NCBI GenBank assembly: GCA_030267565.1
Contig: BRXU01000008.1
Coordinates: 2,480,001-2,544,000, forward strand
Length of the DNA stretch: 64,000 nt
Reading direction: 5' to 3'
Source: Pleodorina starrii
Taxonomy: Eukaryota > Chlorophyta > Chlorophyceae > Chlamydomonadales > Volvocaceae
Position numbers and translations under genes: made by a program. Positions 36,164-48,680 of this stretch are shown piece by piece (position 1 is the stretch's first letter; each line of letters opens with the position of its first letter). Under the pieces are notes generated by a model, which worked only from the letters and a program-made list of their open reading frames with translations, was not told the origin of the DNA and did no database searches.

Positions 36164-37465
36164 GGGGCAGTGGCGACGCGATGACGGCGCCCGGAGGTGG
36201 CGCAGGAGGTGGCGGCGAAGGTGAAGGCGGCGGAAAAGGCGGCGGCGAGGGCGAAGGCGAGGGTGAAGGCAAAGGCCCTGTCCGCCTGTTGACAGACATG
36301 GCAGGAAAAAGCGGCCGCCGCCGCCCCGACACCAGGCCTGATGGACGTGGTGAAAATCTGCGGAAGTAAATGGCAACAGTGGTCGGGGAGTACTTCAATT
36401 GTTGTTGAATGCGACCGTGTGTCGGTGTACAGTGGAACCCGGAATAGTAGTACAGTACGGTAGTAGTTTGTTGTTGTTGCCGTGTGTTTCGTTTCGACAA
36501 GTGGTTTCGGAGCACACCTTTCCTGTCGTCATCCTCGTCCTCGTCCTCGTCTTTGTCGGGCAGCGCCGCCGCAGCGACGTCGTCTTTCCACGCCGCTGCT
36601 TCCGTGCTCGGGTGGCTCTCCAGGGGGGGTTCTGGATCCCGTCCGGCCGCCCTTCGTGCTGGCGAAAGGCGGGTGTGAGGGCGTGCAGGCGTGTCGGGCC
36701 TTGGAAGCATGGTGGGTTTGTGTAGAGCAAAGCGCGAGCAAATGCTTTACTTGAGCGGCGGTGGGAAACCCAATTCTTCCTTCCTTGGGTTCATTGTTCT
36801 GTGAGACGGTTGTGCTGTACGGCATATGACACCTACGGTATGTTGCACTCTCCCCGACCTTTTCAAAGACCTTATGGGTCTGGGAGAGCGAGTGCAAGAT
36901 AGGTGTCACATGTATGCCACACAGTTTTTAGTGGTTCTGAGCGATTCCGCAGCGGTAGTGTGCCCATTCCAGATACGGTATGCCGCTGCGGCCTGGAGCC
37001 GGGGAGGGAGCGGGAGCGGGAGCGGGAGCTCCAATAGGACGTCGATTGTGTGCAGCTTCCAGCGACTTGCTGGATGGAACTGGAACTGGCTTTAACAAGG
37101 GGCGAGAGGGAGGGACTCCCGGAACTTGAGCCCGGCGGCGTGAGGGGCTATGAGCGGCTGTGTTACGGCTGGGCGGCTGCCGCTGCGGGGGGGGGGGGAA
37201 ACAGGGCGGGAGGCCGATTAACAGCGCAGCAGCAGGAAAGCGGTGGGGCTGCATCGGGCCATCGGGCATCCAAGGAAACGGATTCCTCGGGCAAGATCGG
37301 GCGGCGGTGTAGGGCCCCGATGGCGCTGGGGTGAGGCCACCAGTTGGCGTGGGAGTGGGACTGTGGGAGAAGAGTCGGGGGGAGCTGGGGGGAACCGGGA
37401 GCGGAGATGCCACATCGTTCGGGGTCCGCCCCGATGTGCCGACAGTTGTAACGAGGCCTGCTGTT
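36164..37465 (+). other. 3' UTR of the SAND/Tudor gene
   Basis: No convincing coding frame follows the stop at 36163. The first plus-strand TGTAA is at 37447-37451, implying a 3' UTR of ~1.3 kb, a common length in volvocine algae. Confidence 0.5.
37447..37451 (+). terminator. TGTAA poly(A) signal for the SAND/Tudor gene
   Basis: First TGTAA downstream of the stop codon at 36163. Cleavage would be expected about 10-20 nt further on. Confidence 0.45.
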
Positions 37466-38962
37466 TGATGATAATGTCGCCGTCATGCAAATTGAGTGAT
37501 GCCTGTACCGACCTGTTATTGGGCCCGCAGTGTGGTGTGGGAAGGCGACCCGGAGGTGGACTGTTGAGCTGTCCGAGCCCCAATGTTACACCGGAAAGCT
37601 GTCGGGGTGCTTTGTGGGGTGTCCAGGCGCCGTCTTTGAGTGTCAAAAATTAAAGCGCGCTGCATTGCGGAATCAATTCTTGGCGATGCGTGGGGATGCG
37701 TGTCTGGGTTCGAAATCCTACACGGACCCGACCGTCGCGATCCTACGCACACGTGGGCGACATATGAGCGCCCCGATCGGCAGAAGTCCTTTACGAGATT
37801 GCAGGAGCAATTAATCGTATCTAGTAAATCGTATTTAGTAAATTTTGTTTTAAGTTCATGTTGATAAAAATCTTCAACGCTCGGGCAGATGTCTCGCGCA
37901 GGGCGAGCACGCAACGAACGGACAGTGCGTACTGAAGCCGAATCCGTTTGACATACAGATCCATATAAGAATTATTGAGACACCTCATCCGTGTAATGCT
38001 GCTTGGTGACCAGGGTTAAAGAGCGAAGTCACTGTGGCAAGCTAAAAGGCTGTCAGCCAGCGTGTCGAGATACGCGCTACACAATGCAAAATTGCGCAGC
38101 ATATGTTAAATGCAGTGTGTGTCCGCCAGTTCCCGGTTTGCGCTTATCTGCATCACACGATGGCGACCGACCTGCTTTTAACACAGCCTACCCTTCCGTT
38201 GCAAGAATAATGTTTGGTAACTGTAAGCTAATTAGACCTTTGAAAATATAGACGACACTGGGGGAGGTCGGGTTGCATGCAGTATAAGGAGCGACTGCGA
38301 ACTGTGAAGTGGTTATCAGATTACTTAATAGGTCGTACAAACGGCCGGCCAGCCAGAGTGTCCTGTGATGCGTGTCATCTCAGGCCATTGCGATCAATGT
38401 CTAGAGACCAAGCTCGTAGTGTCAGCGCAAAAATGTGCCGTTGCACGGTGGTAATGCATAGCTATTACGGTTACGAGATGTACGACAATTGGTAACCACC
38501 TTTGCAAAACACTCCACGGGCCCACGCTCATCCAGGAGCAAATTTTTGACGTTCAATCGTGCTAGCCGTTTGCAACTGTATCCTCTGTAAATTCTGGGGC
38601 TTGAGTCTATTTGGAATAGAGTGAGCTCCAGTTTAGTCTGCGTTGGAAATGCAGGCGTTCAACATGAAGTTGTAGAGATAAAATTTTGGGTGGCAAATAC
38701 AGCACGCGCAGGCCGAGGTGAGGAGTTTCCCTTCTGCAGCTTGTCAGACTCATTGCCCTGCGTCGACTTGGACGTCTACGCCGACTTGGCTGCAAAGATG
38801 TGGCAAGTTGAACGTGCGCATGCGCATAAATGTACTGGCAGCTCTTTAATTATACTTCGCCAACAGGTTTACAACTGGTTTGTCACATTACGCTCCCACG
38901 TCAACCTTTATACCTTTTCCCTCGGTTCCAAATCCTCTCCAGGTTTTGAGGCCTCAAACCGT
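37466..38962. promoter_or_regulatory. AT-richer intergenic region upstream of the receptor kinase
   Basis: About 1.5 kb without a supportable gene. The minus-strand frame at 37516-37914 lacks an ATG start. The region should contain the receptor-kinase promoter. No single convincing TATA was chosen; a TTTATA run lies near 38905. A CAG at ~38941 could end a leader intron just before the ATG. Confidence 0.4.
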
Positions 38963-41900
38963 ATGGCGCCCTCGGGCGCCGGGCTTCTTCTGGGCTGCTT
39001 GTTCGTCTTGTTGCTTGCAGCCCGCTGGGCCCGCGCCGAAGCAAATGTAACGGCGACAGCGGATTCGCAGTGCAAAAGTTTAAGCGATGCCTTCTCGGCA
39101 GCACTCGATTCCGGGATGACGCAGCCGAAGGTCGCACTTGGACCTGGCTGCAACATTCTCACAAGGAACTTCGCCTGCACGCCTATAAGTAGGCCTTTGA
39201 TTATACTCGGAGCAGAAACTGGCGACAGCACATGGGATATCAACTTCAGTTTGTATCAGTTTTCCGTGGAGCCCGGTAAGCGACGTCTCCCCATGGTGCG
39301 CTGACCGCCCCCTAGTCCGCCCTGGCGCATGTACTACTCAACATCCCCTACGTCCGCGACCTAAGCTGCAGCATCCCACAACAACCCGTTAGCCTTGGCC
39401 GGCATCATCTCCTGCGCCCTGCCTTCCCCCCTCGAGTCCGGCCCCATCGTCTTTCTGCCGTATCACCAACATTACCCCTCCGTCTTACCCACCGTGTCCC
39501 CACCACAGGTATCGTGGTGACCATACAGAACATGGTCCTGGCGCGGGCGCTGGTTTTCACGTCCGTTAATGAGGACCTGCAGCCCTCCCTGGTGGACACA
39601 CGGCCGAGCCTGCAGCTCTCCATTTTCCACATGCGGCCTGGCAGCCGCCTGGTGCTGCAGAATGTCACCATTCAGAGGCGCTGCGCCACGCCGATGCTCG
39701 ACGTGATCAGCAACTTCCCCGGGGCCCAGGTAAGCGATCTAGATGGCGGCCATGCGAGCGAGCAGCCTGCATGGCAGCCATCCAGTTAGAGCCGGCAGAG
39801 GACGGACACCTGGCGGGGCAACAAAAACGACACCGCAGCGAAGGGACGGAGACGGCGTTAGGTCACACCAGGCGGGGCGTGGGACGCGATGCGGGGCAGG
39901 GTGCTGCGGTTTTGGATTTCGGGGGCACAGCAGTTGCGGCCATGCTGATTGCGGCCATGACGACAGGCTGAGCTGGGCTGGGCTCGACTGGACTTGCCGC
40001 GCGCGTGGTACCCATGGATAGACCCAGATGGCCACAGCAAATCGGAGGGCCGGAGCGTTGCCAGCGAGTCGTCCAGGAGGAGAGGGCACCAGAGGGGCGC
40101 GACAGGGACCAAGGAATGAATGTAGGTTACCGCTCGCCGGCCGCCAGCCAATTAACATGCGAATGGGCATGCTCTCCCCTGCCACCCCCGCTGTGTCCCC
40201 TCCCTGCCCGCCATCCTCTCTTCTCCCGTCATCTTCTGTGCCATCCTCACCACCGCCATTGTCAACGCGCATCGGCAGCAGCAGCAGCAGCCCTCCGGCT
40301 CCTCCTCGGACTCCCAGCTGCCGGCGCCGGTGTGGTTCCAGAACACCACCCTGGGGGCGGTGACCTTACTGGGCGTGACGGTCAGCTGCGGCTCGGGGCC
40401 GGGGCTGTCGGGGCCGGTGGACCTGAACGTGCACAACGCCACGATGCTGTCGGCCTTTCTCGCCGCGGCCAGCGCGCTGCCCATCCCCTCGACGCTGTAC
40501 CTCATGGAGAATATCACGCTGCCCTCCCTGGCCTCAGCCACCAACAGCGACTCGGCCGTCATGCGGGAGGGCCTGGTGAAGGCAGATACCGTCATCACCG
40601 GCGCAAGCAACGGTTCCGTGCTGACGTATGTGGACGCGAATTACACGTCCGCGTGGCTGACGGTGCAGTGGCCGGCGCAGCTGACGCTGCGGCACCTGGT
40701 GCTGACGCGGCTGCGACCGACCATTGTCGTACCGGGCGGCAGCAACGGCCTGCTGGCTGGCGGCCTGCCGCTGGTGATGCTGGGCGTGTCGGGCAGCCCC
40801 ACGCGGCCGGTGCGGTTCCTGGAGGACGTGACCGTGCTCGCACCGCAGTACGAAGTCACGGAACTGTCGTACTGGTGCTTTATGTTTAGCGTCGGCACGC
40901 CGGAGCTCAAGTCTGTGGGGGACTTCCTGCGGCCCTACGTGTGGCCTATTGAGTTTGAAGTGCTGGACCCCAACCGACTTCTCCTGCGGCGCGTGTATAC
41001 CGCCACCAGCAACTTCTCCCTGGTGCTCATCACGAGCGTGCCGCCGCCGGGGGTGCCCTTCGACCCCAACATCGGACCGCCCAACGGCGCGGCGACCTAC
41101 CAGCACGTCATGCCGCCCCTGTTCTTCATCAGCACGGGCGCGGAGTGGGCGGACGCCGCGGCGCCCGTGCTGCCGCGGGATACCTGGTCGAGCCCGCCGC
41201 CGCAGGCGGCGGCGGGCGCGGCGGCGTCAGCCGCCGCCGCCAGCGGCTCCACGGCGGACCTTCCGGCGCTTCTGCTGATCAACGGCACTGTGACTCTGCA
41301 TCCGTCGGATGTGCGCGTGCCGGGCGGCGGCACGCGGGCGGTGCGGCGGAGCGTGGTGGTGACGTCGATGCGATATGGCTGCGGCGTTACCGGCGCGGCG
41401 TCTTCGACGGCAGCGTCGCGGTGCGCGCCGGCGGTGCTGGATATGGGCAGCCTCATGAACGCGATGCGGGTGGAGGGGACGAACACGACGGTGGTGTTTA
41501 CGGGCGTCACGCTGCGAAACACCAGCCTGACGCTGGGACCGGGCAGCGCCGCCGCCGCCGCCGCGACGACGGAGGATACCATCACCAATGGCTTCTTCAC
41601 CTTCGACAGGTGCGTTCGCAAGGTTTTTTTTGGCGCGAATTGGGAACGGATGTGTGGCTGCGCGGCGGCCCCGGCGTCGGCGGCGGCGGCAGCACTGGCT
41701 GAAGAGCGCGTGTGTGCATCGTGCAGCGCCGCCTGTCTACAGTTGCGCCCTGTCTACATCATGCGTCGCGGCTTGCCGCACTGGGCTACATCTCTCCCTT
41801 GGTAACCGCTGTTGTTCTTTCCCTTGGCAACCGCTGACTGCTTGAAGCCGTCGCCCGCCCTGGTAGCCCGATATGGTTGCCTGCCTCGGTTGCCTGCATG

Positions 41901-44900
41901 CCTGCCCTGATTGCCTGACCGCCTGCCTGCCCTGGTTGCCTGTCTGCCCTGGTTGTCTGACCTCCTGCCTGCCCTGGTTGCCTGACCGCCTGCCTGCCCT
42001 GGCCGCCCGGTCGCGTAGATCCTCCGTGCGCGTTTCCTTGGAGACGGTGACGATGGAACTTCAGGCGGACGTCTTTGCCGCCCTGCATCGACACATTAAC
42101 TCCAGGCCACGCGGTGTCTCCGCAGGTATGTGTGGGTGGGTGGATGGGTTCGGCTTCAGCGCGCGCTGCGGCTGCCCGATCACTCGTGAGGTGCACTACC
42201 CACGCCCTTAGGTGCACTGCCCCCTACGGTGCACGTTTGGTGTAGGTATTGCTGCTGCCGTTCGTCGACGCCGCCTCTCCGCTTATTTCCCTGCGCTTCG
42301 TCTTTTAATGTTTTTGGGTGCACGCTCGCCCCAGATGCACTCCGCACGCCCGCCCGACGATGAGACGCCCCTCTCCCGGCTTTGGTTTTGCTAGCCAGTC
42401 AGGCCCTTCCAATTTGCCATCCACGTATGACCCATAACCCCCTCCTTGCGCACAGGCGACGTCGCTTTCATGAACGAGAGCCACATTCAGATGGTGAGCT
42501 TTGAGTTTGGCGGGTTGCGCGGCAGCTACGTCAACTTTACCCTCATGCCGGGCGGCACCACGAGCGGGCTCGGCCAGGCCGCATACGCCGGCAGCGGCGG
42601 CGGCGTCGCCATTGTCCCCATTGTGGTGGGAACCGTCGTGGGCTCCGTGGGCTTGCTACTGCTGGTGGTCGCTGGTTTCATGATTGCGTCGCGGATGCGG
42701 CGGCGGCGGCGGCGGCGGCAACAGCAGATGGGCAGCGGGGAGCCTGGGAAGGGCGCAACGGGAGCGTCCGGCGGCGGCGGTGGCGACGGCGGCGCGAGTG
42801 ACGCGAAGCGCCGCGTCCCTAGGAGCACGAGTCGCTCGGCGGCGGGCACGGATCTCTCCGTGGAGCGCAGCGGCGGGAGCGGGGGCGATGCCGCGGCCGC
42901 GACGGCGGCGGCGTCAACGGAGCTGCCGCGCAGCTGCGAGCCCCACGAGAAGGTCACCACCGGTGGGGAGGACAGCCCGCAGTGTACGACGCTGACGATC
43001 AGCGACGTCAACAGCAGCGGGGAGACGGCGACGCCGCTCAAGGCGGTGATGGCCGCAACGCAGCAGCAGCTGGCGGCGGCGGGACCGCCGCCGCCGGCAG
43101 CGCTGCAGTTGGCGGCGGCGAGCGCGTCGGAGCCCATGCCTCGCCGAGCGAGTTTCGTGGCACGGTCGGTTCCTGAGGGCGATGAGTTGGGCGGGGCGGA
43201 TGCCAGTATAGACAGCAGCGGCAGGGCCGACGTCACTTCCTGCTCGTCGTCAGCCGGCGGCGTTGGGCGGCGTCTCCTGATGGAGGCGACGGCCGGCGGC
43301 GAAACCGCCGCAGCTGTGGCGGCGGCGGCGATTTCTAGCGGCATGCGACAAAACCTGAAAGCCGCGCTGATGCCGAGCCTGCTTGACTCGCAAGCGGACG
43401 CCAGCGTACACGGCAGCACCGGCGGCGGCGGCGGGAGTGGCGGCGGCGCCGCTGCGCTGATGCTGGCGCCGAGCAGCGCCGGGTCGGCTCGGCGGATGAC
43501 GCGGACGCCGTCGGGCGGGCGGGCGCACTTGTACGGCGTTGGTGAGGGGGGTCGTCATGCGGGCCTGCGCGTTCGGGCGGCGCTGGGTCGGTCGCCGTCG
43601 AGACCCAATCGCTCGTCCGGCACCAGCGGCAGCAACGGCCCCTCGACCGTTCTACCGTCGCCGCAGCCCGCCTTGCTATCGCCGTCGCCGCAGGGAACCG
43701 CAACAGCATCACCGGCGGCGGCGGCAGCCGGCGCCTCGGGCAGCGGGGCACGCCCCCGCGCCGACCGCGCCTTGCAGTCGTACCATTGCCAGCAGCTCCA
43801 CCTCCGCCACGGCGGCGGTAGCGTCGGCGGCAGCGGGCGGCGGCGCGAGCCGTCTAACCCGGCGTTGGTGGCGGCAGCCGCCGCCGCTGCCGCCGCAGGC
43901 GGCAGCTGCCCTGGCGTTGAGGCAACGGCGGCGCGGTCTGCGCAGCTCATGGGCACTGGCGGCGCACTGGAGCCGCTGGAGGGTGGCGCCAGCGGCTTTG
44001 ATGGGGAGGCGGAGTGCGGCTGCTCGCCGGATGTCTCCAACTCTCTGAACGTTTCGTTGACCAAGGTTCCGGAGCCGGCCAGCGAGGTGCAGCGGCTGAT
44101 TCAGGAGCTGTCAAGCCACGGCACGGATCAGCTTGTCATCCTGGAGCCCATTGGCCAGGGAGGGTACGGCACGGTGTACCGAGGTGCGTGGATCTTGGAT
44201 TATGGATTCTAACTGGATCCGCCTGGGTGCGTGCGCGCCGCGCCTGCGCGCCTGCACGCGTGTAGGGTAGGAAGCAGAAATGGGGTTAAGAGGTGGTTGT
44301 GGCATGCGCTGCCGTGGCTACCGTGGCTTTGGCTTCGACGTGACGTAGCCGCCATGGCGGTGTACTGCACCGCTGCTGCACCCTTCTTGACACACCCTGT
44401 TTGTTTTGGCGCACTGAAGATCGCGAAAGCCGTCCCTCCTTCGCCGCGGCCCTTTCCTTATTGCCCCGCTCTGGCGCTCCCCCCTGTCAAGTTCGATGGC
44501 TCCACGCCTCCGGTCCGCCCCTTCCTCCCCTCAGGCGCCCCCTCACGCCCCCGGGTCGCTTCACTAACGCCGCCTCCGTTCCACCGTTGTTCCACCGCCC
44601 CGCCCCGCCCCAGGCGTGTGGCGCAACCTGGACGTGGCCGTCAAGACGGTGCTATTTCAGGACCGGGCGACCAACCTGACCTCGCCGCAGCAGTGCGGCC
44701 CCGCGCCAGCGCCGGCGTCCGTGTCCGCGTCTGCGTCTGCGGTGCCCTGCACCCATAATACCGCGCTGATGCAGACCGTTGCGATCGAGGAGGACGGAAA
44801 GGACGGCTCGCGAACGGTAGGACACGCGGCTGGGCTGGGCTGGGCTGGACGGCCGAGGCGCGGGCGGGTGTTGGTGGATGGGTGTGATCTATAGCTCTTT

Positions 44901-47900
44901 ATCTTTCCGTTCCCGTGCCCTCCGCCCTTGTCCTCCGCGGCAAACAAGCGACCCATCGATTGGTCCGCACAATGGTGGTTGACACTGGACGTTGGTTGGC
45001 CCGGACCCTGGCCTGGCCTGGCCTGGCCTTTATTCAGCGTAGCGGTCGAAGGCCCTTTTTGGCGCTTAGCTGACCCGTGGGTCGGTTGGCTAGCGAGGCC
45101 TGCTGCCGATCCTGATGCTGCTGCCTGCTCGCCCGCCTGCTTGCCTGGCTCGGGCAGCCGAGCTCGGCCCAGGAGCCCCCGTGGGGCGCCTGACCGGCTG
45201 CTGCCAGGCTGTCCACCTGCCTGCCTGCCTGCCAGGACGCATATGACTGTTGACCTACACGCACACCCACACGCGCTGTGCAGTCTCACCAGCGATGTTA
45301 CAAAGTACATAATAGAAAGTAGTAGTGCCGTACACTCCCCACACCATCGCGGCCGTTCCCCCCGCAGGGCCGCGGGTCGCGTCCCGGCAGCTGCGTCATC
45401 CCCTCGCACGTCTCTCCACACATCTGGGGCGGCGGGGCGGCGACGGGATCCGTGAGCGGCCGGGACGCTCATGCCAGCGGCGGCGGCGCTGGCGCTGGCG
45501 GTGGTGGCGGCGGCGGCACGCACAACTGGGCGTTTGCGAGCCAGCAGGCGGCCAACAGCGGCAGCCTGCCCAGCGTCAACTTGGGGCCGGGCGGTGAGTG
45601 AGCGGGGCCGCAGAGCAAGCAGGGACGCCGGGCCGTTGCAGAACATAATATTTAGCTCACTGCCCTATCAAGCCTTCGTTCCGAAGCCACCGGTTAAGCG
45701 GTTATCATGCTCTCCACCGACCCACGCTCACGTAACCCCTCCATCCTCTCCCCTCCCCTCCCCACCCCACCGCACGCACGCAGCGGCAGTGGCCGCCGTT
45801 CCCGGCGGGCCGCTGGGTCCGGGCCTGGTCGTCGCCTCGCAGCAGCGCGCCGTGCTTGAGGCGGCCGTGAGCTGCTCCGTGGCTCACCCTAATGTGGTGG
45901 CTACCTACCACTACGACATCACGCCCATACCCCGGCTGCCGTGCGGGGTGATGTGCTCGGGGGGGATGCTGGTCAGCGACGGATACGTGCGAGCAGGCGG
46001 CGGGACGGGGGGCCCGGGGGGGCCGGGGGGGCCCAACGCCGCCGCGGGCGTCGTCAGCGACTGGAAGCTGTACCTCGTGCAGGTCAGTGGGTGGGTGGGT
46101 GGGTGGGTGGGTGGGTGGGTGGGTGGAAGGGAGGGAGGGAGGGAGGGAGGGAGGGAGGGAGGGAGGGAGGGAGGGAGGGTGGGAGGGAGGGAGGGAGGGA
46201 GGGAGGGAGGGAGGGAGGGAGGGAGGGAGGGAGGGTGAAAAAAGGGTGTTGGTGAGGGAAGGTAAGGTAGGGAATTGGAGGCTCTGGAGAAGGGGAACCG
46301 CGGAGTGGCTTCTGGGGACACGGATGCGACATTGTACTGATGCTGGAGACCGATATGGATGCCGCGCACTGGGTGGGTACGCGTGTGGCAATCGAAAAAC
46401 AGCATGCGTGCAGCCGCCCCGCCCCGCCCCGCCCCGCCCCGCCTCTGTTCCACCGCAGCATCCCCAACGTTGTTGCCCCGCCCCCGCCCCCGCGCCGTGC
46501 CGCCCCGGGCCTATTCGCCCGCCCAGGAATTCTGCGACGGTGGGTCGCTGGCGAACGCCCTGGACGCGCGAGCTTTCCACGACGCAGCGGGGATGCCAAA
46601 TCTGGTGGGTGGGTGGTTTTGTCACCGTTTGGCCGTTTGTTCACCGTCACCGCATCGCTCCGTATCTCTACACCGACCCCGCCATTCGCTGCTCCCACTT
46701 GCCCCCACCCAAGCCGCCGCTTCAGTCGGCCGGTTCCTCCGCTGCGGTTCCCATGACTTCCCTCCCTCCCTCCCGTCCTCCGTCCCCCTCGCCTGTCGCC
46801 TGTCGCCTCAGCTCTCTCTTAACTTACCTTCACACCTCTTGTCCGGCCTCCCGCAGGCTCTGACGCTGTGCGCGCTGGCGGACATTGCCCGCGGAATGGC
46901 CCACATCCACTCCCGCTCCATCGTCCACGGCGACCTCAACCCCGCCAACATCCTGCTTCGATCCGTCAGCGGCAGCAACGGAGGCATCATGCCTATGTGG
47001 AACCGCGTCGCGCTCGTCGCCGGCGCCGGCGGAGCCGGCGCCGGCAGCGGCAGTACGACACCCGCCGGTGGCGGCGGCGGAGCCGCCGCCGCCGGCGGCG
47101 GCGGCGGCGGCGGCAGCGGCTCCGTCAGCGCCGCCGCCAACCTACGCCACGAGCTGGGTGTGACGATGGTGGCAAAGGTGGCGGACTTTGGGCTGTGTGG
47201 GATGCTGGCGCCGGGCAAGCGCCACATCAGCAACGCCGTGCGGGGGACGCCCTTCTACACCGCCCCGGAGACGGTTGCGACGGGTGGGTGACTGCGGGCT
47301 GGGTGCTGGGTGCTAAGGGGGGGGCCTGGCGGGCGGGCGGGCTGGATAGGGCAGTCGAATGGCGGTCGTCGTCTCTCAGACCCCTACAGCTGTCTCCCCG
47401 TCCGTCTGCTCCCAAGGAAGGGAAGGGAAGGGAGGGGTGGGGTGGGGGCGTGTGTGTATGCGTATGGAAACGCGTCGCGGCGTGCGCGCGCGGCGGACGT
47501 GATGACGATGGAAGCCGCACCCGTCGCCGGGATCCAGGATCCAGGATCAAAACCAGACCCGGCTCCGTTGCCACCAGTACGGTACCGACAGCAACTTGTA
47601 AGCAACGCCTTCCCAACCTCCTGCCAGTGACGCTTTGCACACACATACATACACACGGAGTAAAGCCTCCATTTGTCCACTTTGTAGCGATTCGCACTCC
47701 TTTACACACGCCCCCCCCCTTCCCAATCAATCCGCGCGGCTGCTCCGGGTGGCTCGCCCCGCCCCGCTGCAGGCACACTGACCAAGGCCTCTGACGTGTA
47801 CTCGTTCGGAGTAATTGCGTGGGAGGTGTACACCGGCCGGCCGCCCTTTCAGCACGTGCCGGACCGGGGCTTTGTGCGCGACGAGAGCTTCCCGCGCCTG

Positions 47901-48680
47901 CCGCTCCACGTGCCCGCCACCTTCGGCAACATGGCCCTCGCATGCGTCAACGCGGACCCGGAGGCCAGGCCCACGTTTGACCAGGTGGGGCGGGGCGGGT
48001 TGAGGAAAGCTGGGGGCTCGGAGCTGCGCACTCGTGCACTTCCTAAGCCGCCCTGAATCGGTCGTCTGTTCCGTGACCTCGTTCGTTACACCACTTGTCG
48101 ATCCCGTCTCGTGCCGCCCCCCGTGATCTTGCCCAGCACCTCTCTCGCCTCCGCCCCCTCTTGCCACCAACACACCAACAAACAGATCCTGGAGCGTCTC
48201 ATATCGCTCCAATCGAAGCTGGCGGTCAGTCTGCAGCAGCGCCTATCCCGCCTCATGGCAAGCAGCGGGGCCTTCCTAGGGGCGGCCTCGCCGCTGGGGG
48301 CCGCCACCGCCGTCTCCACGCCGCCGCACGGAGCCACGACGCCGACGGCAGGCTGCTACGGCAGCGGCGCCGCCGGCGGCGCGCCGTTGTACGGCCTTGG
48401 CGGCGGCGGCGGCCACGCCGCAATGATGCCGCCGCAGTCGGTGTGCTGCGCGGGCGTGGCGCGGGGCATGGCTGCTGCCAACGCCCTCGCGGCCGCCGGC
48501 GGCGGCAGCCCGGGGCTGCTGGCCGGTGGCGGCGCTGTTGGCAGTGTGCCCAACTTTCCGCTCTCGACCCCGTGCGTGCTGCCGCTCGCCGGGACGACAG
48601 CTGCCGCCGGTGCCGGTGCCGGCGGCGGTGGCTGCACTGCCTCGCAGCCGGCCATGGCTGGCCAGGCCGCCGGTCGGTGA
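38963..48680 (+). CDS. receptor-type tyrosine-kinase-like (TKL) protein kinase (1879 aa)
   Basis: Exons: 38963-39275, 39509-39729, 40279-41609, 42019-42125, 42456-44183, 44614-44816, 45368-45593, 45784-46082, 46527-46604, 46857-47283, 47773-47984, 48186-48680; 5640 nt, all phases agree. Start chosen at the signal peptide (MAPSGAGLLLGCLFVLLLAA). Residues ~28-700 form a secreted domain with repeated short hydrophobic strands and Asn-glycosylation sequons, suggestive of a beta-helix. One transmembrane helix (~707-730, VGTVVGSVGLLLLVVAGFMI) is followed by an Arg-rich stop-transfer. After a long Ala/Gly/Ser juxtamembrane region comes the kinase: GQGGYGTVYRG (~1222), VAVK, EAAVSCSVAHPNVV, HGDLNPANILL (~1527), DFG (~1613), TPFYTAPE (~1635), DVYSFGVIAWEV. 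Catalytic Lys, Asp and DFG are present, so it is probably active. Low-complexity inserts lie after VAVK and before DFG. Ligand unknown. Confidence 0.9.
39823..39861 (+). repeat. intronic 39-bp block shared with the SAND/Tudor gene
   Basis: Lies ~93 bp into the second intron of the receptor-kinase gene and matches 34316-34354 at 35 of 39 positions. Same orientation relative to transcription in both genes. Confidence 0.75.
41880..42010 (+). repeat. CCTG-rich tandem repeat in an intron
   Basis: About five imperfect ~25-bp units built from TGCCTGCCCTGGTTGCCTGA fill the intron ahead of the short exon 4 of the receptor kinase. Confidence 0.8.
46088..46235 (+). repeat. GGGT then GGGA microsatellite immediately after a splice donor
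   Basis: Starting six bases into the intron that follows exon 8 of the receptor kinase, about nine GGGT/GTGG units pass into ~25 GGGA units. The strand is an uninterrupted run of potential G-quadruplex tetrads. Confidence 0.95.

Noticed and set aside
37700..37730. tRNA-like T-loop (GGGTTCGAAATCC)
   Set aside because: No acceptor stem, D-arm or anticodon stem could be fitted around it.
46088..46235. Tandem arrays here and elsewhere as possible CRISPR
   Set aside because: Units are contiguous microsatellites without unique spacers, in a eukaryotic intron.
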